The notes beneath the pieces are model-generated. The model saw only the letters and a list, made by a program, of their open reading frames with translations. It did not search any database and was not told the origin of the DNA. From Heterotrichella gracilis (Eukaryota > Sar > Xanthophyceae > Tribonematales > Xanthonemataceae): a DNA stretch of 64,000 nt. The position numbers and the translations under genes were made by a program. Of this stretch, positions 32,201 through 42,959 are shown piece by piece (positions within the stretch are counted from its first letter, which is position 1; each line of letters opens with the position of its first letter). The stretch lies in the NCBI GenBank assembly GCA_032358255.1, contig JAULBX010015973.1:27508-91507 (forward strand), written 5' to 3'.

Positions 32201-34020
32201 TCTCCCGTACCAGTGCTGAGCCCTAGGCAGGATAGATAAGCTTACCACTTGGTGCCACAAAGGAGGGAATGTGTGCATTTTAACAAGGAGATCGTTAAAT
32301 TTGATCAGAAAATTCAGAAAAGGTAGGGCTAGAAGTTACCAGGATACTTTGTACATAGCAGGGTGATCTGAGACAAATGCACTCCAGGTTGCCCATGCAC
32401 ATGTGGGTATGTGGGGTTGGCGTTTGGCAGCGGAGTGTACTTGACATGCGGCATGGCGTGGGGCTGCTACTGGTAGATGCATCCCATTTGAGCCACACAT
32501 GATCCCGTTACCCTATACAAAACCCTACTCTCTCAGCCCCCGTACCTGCAAGCACACCAGCATGGCCCGCGCCGCAGCCTCCACAGCTCCGCTCCCCTCC
32601 TCCCCCCCCTGCTCCACCACCCCCTTGCCATACTGCTGCAGCAGATAGTAGATGGAAGTGACACCATCCTGCAGCCGGTCCATCACAAGGGGTGCGATGA
32701 CCTCATGCCCACCCCCAAGCACCTCGCACACCACACCGGATATGCAGCAAAGCACCGGCGCTGCGCACTCAGCTAGCCCGACCTTACACAGAGGGCACTC
32801 GAGGAGCGATGACAGCGCCTCCGATAGGGTGAGGGCAGCGTCCATATTCATGGGGAGGACGCTATTTGATGTAGAGGGGAGGTCAGGCACTGTATTATGC
32901 ACCCCTGTGGCATCTGCATCTGCACGCCCGCCGTCGCCGCCCTCCCCGTTTTTGTAGTTTCTGCCGCCCGCCTGGGAGACCATCAGGGCCACCCAGCGCA
33001 GCGCCGCCAGGCGAAAGAGCTCGTGCTGATGTGGTGCCAGGTGGCGCATGTTGGCCAGCAGCTGGCGGTGGAGTGGCTTGCCATTGGCCATGAACAGGAG
33101 GCCGGCCAATAAGTGCAGGCAGGGGGCCAGCTGGCGGGCTGTGGCTTCATCCACACTGCCATCTGCTGGGGCCTGTGGGCCATGAGCAATGGGTAAAACT
33201 GTATTATATTCATATGCTTTGCAATGAGAGTGGTGAAGAGTGGTCAAGACCCCTGGAAGGGCACCGCTGATAAGGGTGTTGCCAGTGCAAAGAACCCTAA
33301 GATTGATGTTGCTTCACTTAGCAAACAGGGTGGATTTAACCCACAAATACAGCCATATATATCAACTCACAGTACAGTTTGCCTATCATTCACCAAATGA
33401 TCCGCATAGGTACCTCCTGGCCCACGAAACCCTCCACAACAAACTTATTGGGTAACAATATGAGGTCCACGGCAATTGTTTTGAGTACACCCGCATTCCT
33501 TGGGGGTTAATGAGCGTGGGGGGGCTATGCCAAGGAAAACCCCTCCATGGCCTGCCAAGTACATTTAAGTGTCACCACCTGCGCTGCCAGTCTCCTTGCT
33601 TCCTCCACCACAGGCTGTGTGAGCAGCTTGAGACCCTCCAGCTCGCCATAGGTGGTGCGCAGGGAGGCGTGGGTGAGGAGGCGGGTGGCCAGGGACTGGA
33701 GGGGGGTGCCGGGGGGGCCCGCTGCTGCGGCGTTGACCTGAGGAGAGGTTGGGAGGAGGATGATGGTAGTGGGGTTGAGCAAGTGGCAGGGCTGTGAAAC
33801 AGCTTGGCGCACTGTTGGGAACCCTTGCCTTGGTGGCGGGGTGATCAACAAGGTACAGTTGCTTGTATGCACTGACATGGATGTATTGCCCACGGGTGAG
33901 CTGGTATGCGCCCTGTGCCTGCAAACGGATGCTCACCTGCTCGAGGTAGCTCGCAGTGAAGGTTGTGCCGCTTTCCGACCAGCTGCGCTTTTTCTGCTGG
34001 CGCCTGAACCGTGAAGACAT
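17293..34020 (-). CDS. THADA: THADA/Trm732-like tRNA 2'-O-methyltransferase regulator
   Basis: Twenty-eight exons: 33937-34020, 33579-33737, 32546-33172, 31838-32222, 31229-31437, 30826-30987, 29999-30159, 29142-29339, 28637-28857, 28262-28407, 27710-27902, 26986-27349, 26358-26644, 26002-26119, 25614-25785, 24566-24749, 24127-24269, 23612-23788, 22935-23100, 22665-22752, 22176-22379, 20941-21138, 20225-20483, 19565-19939, 19021-19313, 18429-18801, 17906-18118, 17293-17640. They total 6507 nt, or 2168 residues, of the same order as animal and plant THADA. Family landmarks in order are YPGAPYERKYMAL, CWLTMKEVSLLMGTL (about residue 1205, DUF2428), KHNGAIDK, RRSAGLPLAF, RVHALNVLR, EVRNAASLCFGAL and FFQRYPQL. 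The rest looks like helical (HEAT-like) repeats. The yeast homologue Trm732 partners Trm7 for 2'-O-methylation of tRNA position 32. Start ATG 34018-34020 is followed by a basic N-terminus. Introns are rich in repeats. Confidence 0.92.
20457..20575 (-). repeat. Exon-start duplication in a THADA intron
   Basis: The first 27 bp of the exon 20225-20483 (plus-strand GAGCTGCAGGAGGGCACC core, 20457-20483) recurs almost perfectly at 20549-20575 within the upstream intron. No telomere-like tract lies between the copies. The intron side shares CTTGAGCTGCAGG with the exon copy. Confidence 0.7.
21316..21709. repeat. Minisatellite of about 125 bp, three copies, THADA intron
   Basis: Units begin with GCAACAGxxGCGACGCTGCC-type sequence at about 21327, 21452 and 21581. 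They contain AACTAGCCCCTTCTGGGG, GGCCGACTTTACTGG and AAGGGGCCAGCGATACAAAA. The first unit is the most diverged. The CCCCTT and AAGGGG blocks within each unit are partly complementary. The unit is clearly related to the 139-bp array at 24924-25455. Confidence 0.8.
21757..22200 (-). repeat. Array of splice-donor copies interleaved with telomere-like repeats
   Basis: At least seven degenerate copies of the sequence around the donor of exon 22176-22379 (plus-strand CACCTGAGGCGCGCCAGCAG) lie at about 21757, 21816, 21866, 21939, 21986, 22064 and 22091; the functional one is at 22173. Between them run CCCTAAA-type heptamers and variants (CCCTAAG, CCTGAAC). Some longer shared stretches, such as TATTTCCCCACCTGAGG, link the copies nearest the exon, indicating successive tandem duplication. 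Confidence 0.8.
23401..23490 (-). repeat. Intronic copy of a THADA exon segment
   Basis: Plus-strand 23401-23490 (AGCAACAGCGCACCAAAGGC and onward to CCTCCCTGCTCGG) resembles exon sequence at about 23631-23715 (AGGAACAGCGCACCAAACGC ... CCTCCCTGCTCTGG). It is a diverged partial duplication of exon 18 placed in the following intron. Confidence 0.6.
24924..25455. repeat. Minisatellite of about 139 bp, four copies, THADA intron
   Basis: Units start TGACGCTGCGCGGGGTAA at 24924, 25063, 25202 and 25341, a period of 139-140 bp, and are over 90% alike by eye. Each contains an inverted repeat, TACTAGCCCCTTTTGGT and its partner ACCAAAAGGGGCTAGTA, separated by about 40 bp, so each monomer can form a stem. 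The array lies between THADA exons 25614-25785 and 24566-24749. Confidence 0.9.
25473..25640 (-). repeat. Triplicated splice-donor units with AAACCCTAG repeats
   Basis: Plus-strand copies of TTCACCCACCTGTGGCC occur at about 25473 (diverged), 25515, 25559 and 25604; the last is the real donor of exon 25614-25785. Each neighbouring pair is separated by two ACTAGGGTTT-type telomere-like units. On the transcript each unit reads as exon edge, GTGGGTG donor, then AAACCCTAG repeats. Confidence 0.8.
28180..28279 (-). repeat. Duplicated splice donor in a THADA intron
   Basis: GTACCCACCTGAGTAACTCTGA (start 28180) is a near copy of the true donor region GTACCCACCTGAGTGACTCTGA (start 28254) of exon 28262-28407. 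There is no telomere-like tract here. The intronic copy retains a usable GTGGGT donor on the minus strand. Confidence 0.7.
29561..30494. repeat. Pair of 163-bp direct repeats flanking a THADA exon
   Basis: Copy 1 (29561-29723) and copy 2 (30331-30494) are about 93% alike by eye. They share AGGGTTTT, CACTGTCCAATCAGTCATGA and AAAAGAAGCTCCGG landmarks. They lie in the two introns on either side of exon 29999-30159. Such a pair could be two insertions of a dispersed element or the product of a local duplication. It gives a substrate for deletion of the exon by recombination. Confidence 0.8.
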
Positions 34021-34804
34021 GGCGGCTGCAGGGACCACGCCGCAGCAGACTATCCACCACGATGCTTGCTACTATTTGAGCCTAGTCACAGTGAGATGTT
34101 GCGACGAGATTTCTGAAGTATAAGCTGCAAGTTGGTGTCTTGAGGGTTTCTCGGTTGTGTTCTCTCGCGTAATTGGTGCATGCCATTGCAATACACAGGA
34201 TCAATCGCAGGTTACAAGGGTGTCCCGACAGTCGATAGATGGGCGTTGCTAAATCCTTAATGGATTAAATTAAAAAAGGGTTGTTGCCGCTACCTCGAAG
34301 TTCACTTGAGGCTGCAAATAACAGGCCTGACATATGCATGCATGCAAACTGATGCATGCATGCATTTGCATAGATGCGACGCCCTTCCTGGCGCCGACGG
34401 ACGCAAGCCGGGCGGTGCTGCAACACGACAATTTTGGCTAATGTTCTGCGCAGCCAGCTCTTACATAGAAGTCGCATGTTGTGACATTTGCGTCGCCACC
34501 TATACCGGCGGTGCCTGTTCCGCAGTCCCTCAGCCCTGTGCAATGCATGCATAAAGCTTGGCGGCCATCGACACGCATCAACCATATTTCCTGCGTCCAA
34601 ACACACGCATACATACTAGCTGCGTTTATTGTCCTTCCAGTCACAGCTGGCGTGTGTCAATCAGGAGTACCCTGTCGTCATATATATCGTTTTACTGCCC
34701 ATCTTCACACGGACGGAACCACCATATTCCCAGTCACTGTGCTAAGCAATATACCATTTAAACGTGTCATCCGCATCCCCGCTTTAGTTGGAGAAACCAC
34801 CACC
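34021..34804. promoter_or_regulatory. Divergent promoter region between THADA and DENR
   Basis: The 784-bp gap separates two start codons facing outward (THADA minus, DENR plus), so both promoters and 5' untranslated regions must lie here. It contains two runs of GCATGC palindromes (about 34335-34345 and 34352-34363) plus another ATGCATGC at about 34544. No TATA box could be assigned with confidence. Co-regulation of the two translation-related genes is an inference from the arrangement. Confidence 0.55.
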
Positions 34805-36024
34805 ATGGCAGACGAGGCCCCAGCAGCGCCAGTGCCCCAAGCCCCCACACCCGCACATGTAGACTACGACCCCATCACGGGCGTGCCAGCAGAGTTCAAC
34901 GAATACCTGCCCAAGGATTGTGAGGAGTTCAAGCGGTGGAAGGCGGCCAAGGAGGCGGGCACGTCGGGTGTGGAGGGGCAGCTGCAGGACTTGAAGCTGA
35001 AGGACAAGAAAGGGGAGGAGATTGAAAAGAAGCTGCCAGGTCAGGCTGACCCATCAGCGCGCCTTGTTGGAGTGGCCGGGTACTGGTTGCTTGCAGTCGT
35101 TTGTCAGCCGTATGGCGTGTCAGTAGTCTCGCGTGGCAAGTGAGGTGTGAGAATGTGTACACACTTGCCCCGGGCCCTTTTAGTTTCTTCTGGAACGCCT
35201 GGCCACCGCCAGGTGTCAAGAGCCTTGTTGGTGCACAAATTGCTGCCGCCCATAGGCGGTGGGGCCTATTATGCCTACCATCACACGCCACACCGGCACA
35301 CATGTCCATGCCGCCTCGTACCCTCCCCCCCGTTGCCTGGTGTGTCACTGTTACAAACCCTAAACACCCACGCCTTCCCCCTGCAGGTGGCAAGGTGAAG
35401 AAGAAGCAGAAGCCCGAGGTGGTGGTGGAGCGCAACACGCGCAACAAGCGCAAGTGCATCACCACGGTAACGGGGCTGGAGCTGTTTGGGGTGAAGCTAC
35501 CCGAGGCCGCCAAGCTGTTTGGCAAGAAATTTGCGTGCGGGGCCTCAGTCACCCGGTCGGCGTCAGAAAAGGACCAAATAGACGTCCAGGGGGACGTGCA
35601 GGACCACATCATTGAGTTCATCCTCAAGACCTACGGCACCAAGAACGGCATCACCAAGCCCGACATCTACATCATTGACGAGAAGAGGAAGGTGGGTGGT
35701 GGCGGGGTGGGGTGGGGGGTGCACCTGTGTCTAGCGGCGCTGCGTCCAGCCGGCACTGAACAGTAATGCACTGATCTGGAATGGTGGCTGGGATTGCAGC
35801 GCTGGGCAGCCTGCTCCTCACCTTGGTGTGTTTCCTACCTTGCGGTGTTTGTCTTCCTGAGCCTGGCGTTTGCTCTAGATTAGGGTTTAGGGTTTTGGGT
35901 TGATCTATGGACCAACGCAATGCACTTGTACGTGGTGGTGGTCATGGTCATTGTAGGTATCTTACCCGAGACGAATGCTCCCCCACAGGTGGCGTACTAC
36001 GACAACGACGAGGATGACGAATAG
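34805..36024 (+). CDS. DENR: Density-regulated protein (DENR) homologue, SUI1 domain
   Basis: Exons 34805-35039, 35387-35691 and 35989-36024 sum to 576 nt, or 191 residues, close to the usual DENR length. The N-terminal part has the DENR-specific segment YDPITGVPAEFNEYLPKDCE followed by KRWKAAKEAG. The C-terminal SUI1 domain is unmistakable: RNTRNKRKCITTVTGLELFG, GKKFACGASVTRS and IDVQGDVQDHIIEFI (about residues 90-165). An acidic tail, NDEDDE, closes the protein. In animals DENR pairs with MCTS1 to recycle post-termination 40S subunits and promote reinitiation after upstream ORFs. The same cytosolic role is expected here. The Cys-based zinc motif of animal DENR N-termini is not evident. It starts 784 bp from the THADA start in a head-to-head arrangement. 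Confidence 0.95.
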
Positions 36025-36531
36025 ACTAGCTGCAAGCGCATGAACGTCCCCATGTGGCACATGGTCAATACCAGCGCGGCTCAGTTTGACAGCAACCTGG
36101 CAAGCTGACAGCTGGCAACAAGTTGCGTGTGTGGGTGCAGCCAGTGGAGCACCATGATCATATGGGAGCACAATTATGACACCTTGCTATGGGCATGGGT
36201 TTGCATGCCATGAGGGCTGAATTTGAGCAGGCGCTGTTGCAGCCATTGGCTGCTTGCAGGCTGTGGTGGTGTCCCAAGGAGCAATTAATATGGTGGATTT
36301 CAAGCTTGCTTAACTCGATGTATGCTTTTTATTTGCTTGCAAGCCACGTGATTTCGTGGCGCCAGAGGTCGCATGTGTGCATGCAACTTTTGCTCCACTA
36401 GATGCTCTGTACCTTCTGTGGGCGCACTTTTAAGACCTGTTAGAGTGTATGTCCGTGTCACAGAATGCTGGCAACAAGGTGTACAGAAAAAGACAATCAA
36501 ATGTGGCTACAAATAGCATGGCAGTGTTCAA
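36025..36531. other. Intergenic between DENR and the LRR gene
   Basis: No coding exon, repeat or RNA gene was recognised. It presumably holds the DENR 3' untranslated region and LRR upstream sequence. Confidence 0.4.
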
Positions 36532-38281
36532 ATGTCCCCTGCCATGTTGGGGGACTATGAGCAAATTTCAGATTGGCAAAAAATGCCGTCCATTAGTCCC
36601 CACCTGTGGCAGTTCACCAACCTCACAGCGCTGCATCTGAGGGGCCAAAGTGATCTGCCCAGGGAGCCAGGTTCTATCAGCCGCCTATCCACCATGACCC
36701 AGCTGCAGGCGCTGAGCATTGCGGGAGTGCTCCCCGACAAGTTCGCCGCCATCTTTCCCATCCTTGCTCACCTCACCAACCTCACCTCCCTCCAGCTGTC
36801 CTCCAAGGCAGTGATAGGAGGTCCAGGAGTCTCAGAAGATGGTGTGACCCTCTTGTCAAGACTCACCAGGCTGAATCGGCTGCAGCTTGTGGCGGGTGTC
36901 GCCATCAGCGTCCTACCTTACTTCCTGAGCTTCCTCACAGCGCTGGAGGAACTGTCGCTCACTCTTGGCAAGGGAAGAGAGGACATGAGCGATGAGGAAG
37001 CCCTTGCTCCCCGAGAAGAGAGGAAAATGGATCGGGAGGTGGAAATCTTCACAGCCAACCTCACCCGCCTCACCACCCTGTGTCTGTTAACCACAGCCAG
37101 GAGCCCGTGTGAGCCATGGGACTTTGCCATCCTCCAGCGCCTCTCCACCCTGCCACACCTGCGGGAGCTCTATGCGCATAGGATGTGGAGGGCGTCACAC
37201 ATGGCTTAAATGCCATTTGGCGCCTTTCCCCAGCTGACCAAGCTAGGGATATCCTATGAGTTTGAGCTCACAGCGGCTGCCATGCAGCACTTGCCCAGGG
37301 TCATGTCTGGCCTCAAGGAGATTAGCGGGCTCATGCACTTGGCTACAGCAGAGGCAGGGGAGCGGCTCACAGAACTGACTGGATTTGTGAGCTTGTCTGT
37401 GGTGCACGGCAACAATTACCCTATAGGCTACATGGCGCGCCTTACGGGACTCACGTCTCTCAGCATGGAGTGTGATGGGGGTGTGGCACCCCAGTTGGCC
37501 CCGCTCACACGGCTGCGCCACCTGGCGCTCGATGCCTGGGGCGTACATCCGCCTGATGATGGAGCGCTTGCAGCCATCACCTCCCACCTCACGCAGCTGA
37601 CTCATCTCACAATATGGCTGCCGCGTTGTGTACGCAGCTCCCAATAATCGTGATGATTGCGCACTCGCCAACGCAGCGGTCATGCAGCTGACCCGCCTTC
37701 GCCACCTGGCTGAGTGCAAACTGCGTGGATTGATCACGTGCATGCAGGGGCTAGTGCCCACAATGGAGCAGCTCACTGGCCTCACATCCCTGGACCTCCA
37801 AAACATCTCTATCCCAGAGGGGGTTGATGATGATGAGCTGCTCAGCCCCTACTGCATGTTCACCTCCCTGGCGCGCGTCACTCGCCTGCGCAGCCTATCC
37901 CTAGATGGAGGGCGCATGGACCCCCCTTGGGCCATTGATACCTTGTCCACCCTCACTGGCCTTGAGCGCCTGCTGTTGAGGGGAGACTTCACGTCCACAG
38001 CAGATGCTTGGGAGAGGTTCATGGCAGGGGCCACGCGCATGCTAGAGCTGGATATCATAGCCGTGCACCAATTTTCCAATGATGTGGGTATTCTGGCTAC
38101 TGTCCCTGCCTTGCAGCCTGTGTTTGAAAACAAGGAGGATTTTGGGGCTGCAGCCGATGGGTATTCAAGAAAGTATTTGTGCCGGAACAAGGGAGGACTC
38201 CTTTGTACCGTGCTGGCTCGAACTCCGAGCCCTGAGACTGAGTCAGACATCTACAGTGAGTCAGACATTGAGTCAGACTGA
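36532..38281 (+). pseudogene. Intronless leucine-rich-repeat gene, interrupted
   Basis: A long LRR-coding stretch runs through three consecutive frames without introns. From 36532 the frame carries repeats such as LTNLTSLQLSS and LTRLNRLQLV until a TAA at 37207-37209. The same frame continues directly from an ATG at 37210 (FPQLTKLGISYEFEL, LTGLTSLSM, LTRLRHLALD) to a stop at 37645-37647. A +1 frame then takes over at about 37630 (LTGLTSLDLQ, VTRLRSLSLD, LTGLERLLL) and ends at 38279-38281 with an acidic tail (SDIYSESDIESD). One stop plus one frameshift separate what is clearly a single ancestral LRR domain of about 580 residues. Intronless structure among intron-rich neighbours suggests a retrocopy or a distinct gene class. 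LRR proteins of this kind are binding scaffolds; the ligand is unknown. Sequencing error is the alternative explanation. Confidence 0.75.
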
Positions 38282-39290
38282 AAATCATGATGACTGAAAA
38301 TCACTCAGGTGGCGCATGCATTTTACCCCAGCTATCACATTCGATAACAGGAGTAGTGACTAGTATGCTATGACTAGTGTACTGTGACGAGTTTAATGAA
38401 GGAAGTTTCTAGTTGTTGCACAAAACATGCATAAGTTCAACCAGGCCGCCTGGCATTGCCAAGTGGAAGCAATAGGAATTATTTCACGAAGAATCAATTT
38501 GTGCAGCAGCTAAAACCATATGTATGTACAGTGGTGCCAATCACTTTTTGTAGAACTGCCGTGCATGATCATCTGGTCAGAGGATTTCAAACGGTATATA
38601 GGCCATGGCAATCATTGACATCATGGCGTGCAGGCACAGACTGTTTTGAACTTGGGGTGGCACAAGTGCACTGATGAGCATGTCACTGTGACAGCCGGCT
38701 AATCATGCGGGGAATTTTGCGCGCTAGTAGCGTATGCCGTATGTACCGTATTCTGAGAGTTGTAGCCTTTTCATGATATTATATAATACGCAGAGTCTGT
38801 TGCATCTGATGCATCCTGCTCATTACCTTTTCATGCCGCACACCAAGGTTTTAGGGGTTGTCAACGACTATCATAGTAATTGCTGGATCCATTATATGGG
38901 TGGCAAGGCGCCAATGCATGCATACAAGGCCAGGGCATGTACATCCACGTGTGCTTCGGTGTGAAATGTCCTGTGGTACTTGCCACATCATGGCATGCAC
39001 CGGCAATGCGGCATACACTCATGGCCATCAAATCTTTTTTTGGACAAATTGTAGCCACTGCCAAGGTCTTTAGTTACAATCATTGTAAGCTAACAGTGTC
39101 ATGCGCCCATCCTGTGTCCCCCAATGTGCTGGGGTACAGCAGAATGCAAAAGCAACAACAAAATAGATATGTTCAGCAGGCTGGGACGCACCCGAGCAGT
39201 GAATCAACATGATTGCCCTACAATGTAATAATTATCCATTGTGCGCCTCCTTGCACTTGGCAATGCCCCTTGTTAGCGGACTTTGCAAAC
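38282..39290. other. Intergenic between the LRR gene and the EXO1 3' end
   Basis: The region is AT-rich relative to the genes. No coding exon was recognised on either strand, and only short frames without family features are present. It is the convergent 3' territory of the plus-strand LRR gene and minus-strand EXO1. Confidence 0.45.
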
Positions 39291-42200
39291 TCAACCCATC
39301 TTGCTCCGCTTGAGCCCAATAGCAAAGCGATTGAAAGCATTCCCCTCCCCGCCTGGCCGCACATTCTCCTTGCTCGCGCGGCCCCCGCCACCCCCATCCA
39401 CGGCACGCGGGGGCGCAAAGGGCTTGCGCAGCGCCGCGTCCCCAACGCGCCTGGCCGGCGCGCATCTGCCCCTACCGCCATCCAGCGCCGCCTGCAGCTT
39501 GAGCCGCGCAGACTCCTCCACGCCCCGCAGCACGTTGACCGCCAGGCAGCCGTTGCGCTCGTGCACTGCGCTGCTGGCCCTGGGCACAAGCTCCACATGC
39601 ACCTCGGAGGGCGAGTCAGCCAGGCTGCACTGGGACGTGCCCCCTTCCCCGCCACTGCGGGATTGCGCGGGGTCGCACTGGCTGCGCATGCTGCCGTCAC
39701 TACTGCGCTTGGATACCATCTGCCGCCCAAAGTACCTGCCCAGGGGTCCTGGTGGCTTGGCGCCAGCTGGTTGCAGCCCCGGGACAGCTCGGGTCCCCAG
39801 CGCGCCAGCCCGCACGGGGCTGGTCACCTCCTGCCCATCGCTGTCACTCTCAATCCCCTCCTCGCCACAGCTGCTGATCGCATCCCCGCTCTGCTCCACC
39901 CCTCCCCCACTGTCCGCTGCCACCCCTTGGGACACCATGCCCTGGCTGTGCTGCAGCTGCCAGGTGGCGGAAGGCAGGCCCTGGAGCAGTCCTGCACCTG
40001 TATCGAGCTCTGCCGGCATGCTCGCCTCTCCCAGCCTGCTGCGGCCTGGCTGGAAGCTCTGCCGCTGTGGTGGGTAGGCCAGCGAGTGCATTGCACCCAC
40101 CGCAGCCGGCAACCGCTCCTGAGTGCCTGCACACAGGCACACAGTATGTATCACACATCATACCTCATGCATTGTGCCGACAGCTACATTGTGCCTGTGC
40201 CATACAAGCTTACTGGCAATCGATTGCAGGCAGTCAATTGCAGGAAGACTGCCGCTCCAAACCTCTGGCTAAAAGTACAGTACTTCATTTATGACTTCCT
40301 TCAGTAGATTACAAAAGTTTAATGAACAACAAATATTCCATCAAAAAGTAGGAATTAGTGGATAACTTGATTGACACACCACATGGTCGTGCTTGCATCG
40401 TACGCACCTGCCACCTCCCCACTGTTTGTACCATCCCCCTCTGGCTGCGACTCACACCCTCCACTGTGGTGCCGCGCAGCCTCAGCAGGGGTGGCCAGGC
40501 GGGAGGGGCCGGAGGGGGCCAGCAGCCACACGCCGCCACCTGCACTCCCACCGCTGCCACCCGGCACAATGTTGCTGTGGCTCTGCTGGTGGCTGCTGGT
40601 GGCTGCTGGTGAGAAGTACTTGTGCATGCTGTTGCCTTGGCCAGAGAGTGGGGCATGCCTGCTCTTGCCTGCAAATTGCACAAGGGAACTTGTGGGTGTG
40701 GCAGATGTACACTGTTTTGGCCTGGCAATGCTCTCTCTGTACCTGGTTAATTCTGATCAGGGACAGCCCTTCTGCTAGAAATTATGAATGGTGGCCAGCT
40801 ATCTGTTTACGTATCTCAATGGCAGCGCACCTGAGGACCGCTTGTTGGCCATGCTGCCGCCGCTGCCCCTCTGCTGCCCCAGGCTGGGTCGCAACACCCC
40901 TGACACCCGCTGCTGGGCTGGCGCGTGGCGGTGGTGGTTGTGTTGCTGCTGCTGGCGGCTGGGCAGGGGCGGGAAGGGCTTGAGGCTGAAGGGGTCCAAG
41001 TCACCTGCACCACAGCGAGGCTCAGTATTTCACGCACACTTGATTGGCTTCGCCGAACAACCAGGCAGCCCAGCCAACACCAGTGGAAAGCAGACCAACA
41101 TGGTGCATGCTCTGCATCATACAGTTGGGGTCACAAAAGGCGAAATATAAATGTAGTAATATTCTGGAAGACAAAATGTTTTTAAGGATTGCTCATCCTT
41201 GTAATCAGCTGCGATAACGAAAATGATGGGTACATGTAATGCAATAGCTTCCTCACCGCATGCTATCCCCGCCACCACATGATCTGGCAGCACTGGCCCC
41301 AAGAACGCCAGCCCCTCCTCCCCCTCCCCCGGCAGGGCGCTGGGCACATCCACGCCATCCGCCAGGCCGCCAGGTGGCAGCTCCTGGAGGTGCACCAGCT
41401 GGCGCCTTGAGGGGCAGAACACGCGTTGGTGGCGGAAGGTCCACAGCGCGCGCTGCACGTCCTGCTCATAGCCCCGTGGGACTGAGGTGCCGCTGAGCTT
41501 GAGGCTGCGGCACACCTGGGGCAGTGGAGGGTGCATGCCATCAGTGAAACAGTTGCAATTACTGGTTACATGCATGTCCAGATGGGATGCATCCAGCAAA
41601 AGTATTGGCAATAGAGCCCAAATGCCATGCACTGCTGATCACAAGCTTTTGTCACGTGGGAGGCATGCATATATAAAAAGATGAGCAAGATTACGCAGTT
41701 GGGTTCAGTGTTGAACTTGAGACTTGTGCAGTCAAGCTTGTGTTTGCATACCCTGGTGAAGCTCCTGAGCTTTCTGATTTGTTGGTGTGCCTTGCGCACT
41801 CCAATGCCAGGGATAGCCTTGCAGAAGTCGCATCCGGCCATTACGCACATCTGCGACAGGTGCGATACAGCTTTGCCAATGGGTGAAAGATGTGTTGTTT
41901 GCGCTTTGATCTAAACAGTGCCCAATTTTCGTACCTCCAAGAACATGTTGGGAGTGAACCCCATGAAGCTCAGATCCCGGTTCTGAGGCAGTTTTTCAAG
42001 CACAACTTCTTGGCCCTCCCCTGTCTTGTCCATTTTGTAAAACACCTGGAGCATGCAAAGGTTTGTTTTCACTGATTGAGGCACAAGCGCATTTGATATT
42101 GGAATGGCAGAACTGTGGCGAGGGTCTGAGTGTGTTTTGCTTGTGCAAAACGGGCTGCTCTCACCGTGGGACACCCATACGGCAACAAGTCGGAGTCTTC

Positions 42201-42959
42201 TGTAATGACCACCTGCACGTAGTTGTTCCTAGCCAAGTAGGCCATCTGCGCATCTGCTTCATAGGGAGCTACAATAAACTCAACACCCCTTGCCTTCAGC
42301 GCCTGCATGGGTTATATGTGAGGTGTGGGGGGCAGGTGCGCGGAGAGCAAGTTGGTTGTACTGATGGAAACCTGATGCCACACCTCTATGAACCCTTTTG
42401 CCATGAAGGGCGAGATATCCACTGACTTCTGGAAGCACTCCACAGCAGCAGCAGAGTTTCCTGCCTGCAGGTGCGCCTCAGCCTTTTGTCTCTGCTCTTG
42501 TCTTGACCTGGTTCAAAACAAGTCAAAGTTGGCAGCTAGGTTGCAAACACCGTTCAGTCAACTTGAGCTGAGGCAGCAGAGCTGTGGTACAGAGTTCTGC
42601 CCCACCTTTGCCTAGTTGACTCCTCATCCCCTTTGATAGGGAGCCTAGCCCCATCGAATACTATGAGTGGTATAACCCCGTGGTAACGCAGAAGCTCCAC
42701 TCTCCCAACGCAGTACGTGATTACCCTGCGTGATAGCTAGTATCAGGGTTTGGAAGAGGTGTGCACAAGAGCAAATATGAAGCAAGGCTGTTGCTCACTT
42801 TTCTGAGTACCCTGTCAGGCACAGCTCTTGGCTGCAGCAGAACGAAGCCTTGTGTAACCAGCAGTACGCGTCCACTGCTGCCTTTTGGCCACGGTATTTG
42901 CTGACGTGAGTAGTCTCGGTCACGCTTTTCAACACCGGCAGGAGCCCTTGAATACCCAT
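39291..42959 (-). CDS. EXO1: Exonuclease 1 (FEN1/XPG family 5'-3' exonuclease)
   Basis: Ten exons: 42799-42959, 42606-42725, 42384-42507, 42165-42302, 41935-42045, 41752-41850, 41257-41515, 40831-41004, 40408-40668 and 39291-40126. They total 2283 nt, or 760 residues. The N-domain begins [15 protein letters not shown]. Metal-binding acids are present: Asp30 (AAVDAYCW), Asp78 (VFDGARLP), Glu150 and Asp152 (APYEADAQ), Asp171 and Asp173 (ITEDSDLL), and Asp226 (AGCDF). Several fall at the same residue numbers as in human EXO1. The GIGVRKAHQ helix-hairpin-helix follows. The C-terminal 400 residues are low-complexity and Ser/Gly/Gln-rich, as usual for the regulatory tail. The nuclear enzyme resects DNA ends and excises mismatch-containing strands. 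It is divergent from rhomboid copy A. Confidence 0.95.

Noticed and set aside
39213-40307. Longest single ORF in the window, 364 codons on the plus strand
   Set aside because: It is the antisense shadow of the large last exon of EXO1. The minus-strand frame gives a model that is phase-consistent across ten exons, and the plus-strand product has no recognisable feature.
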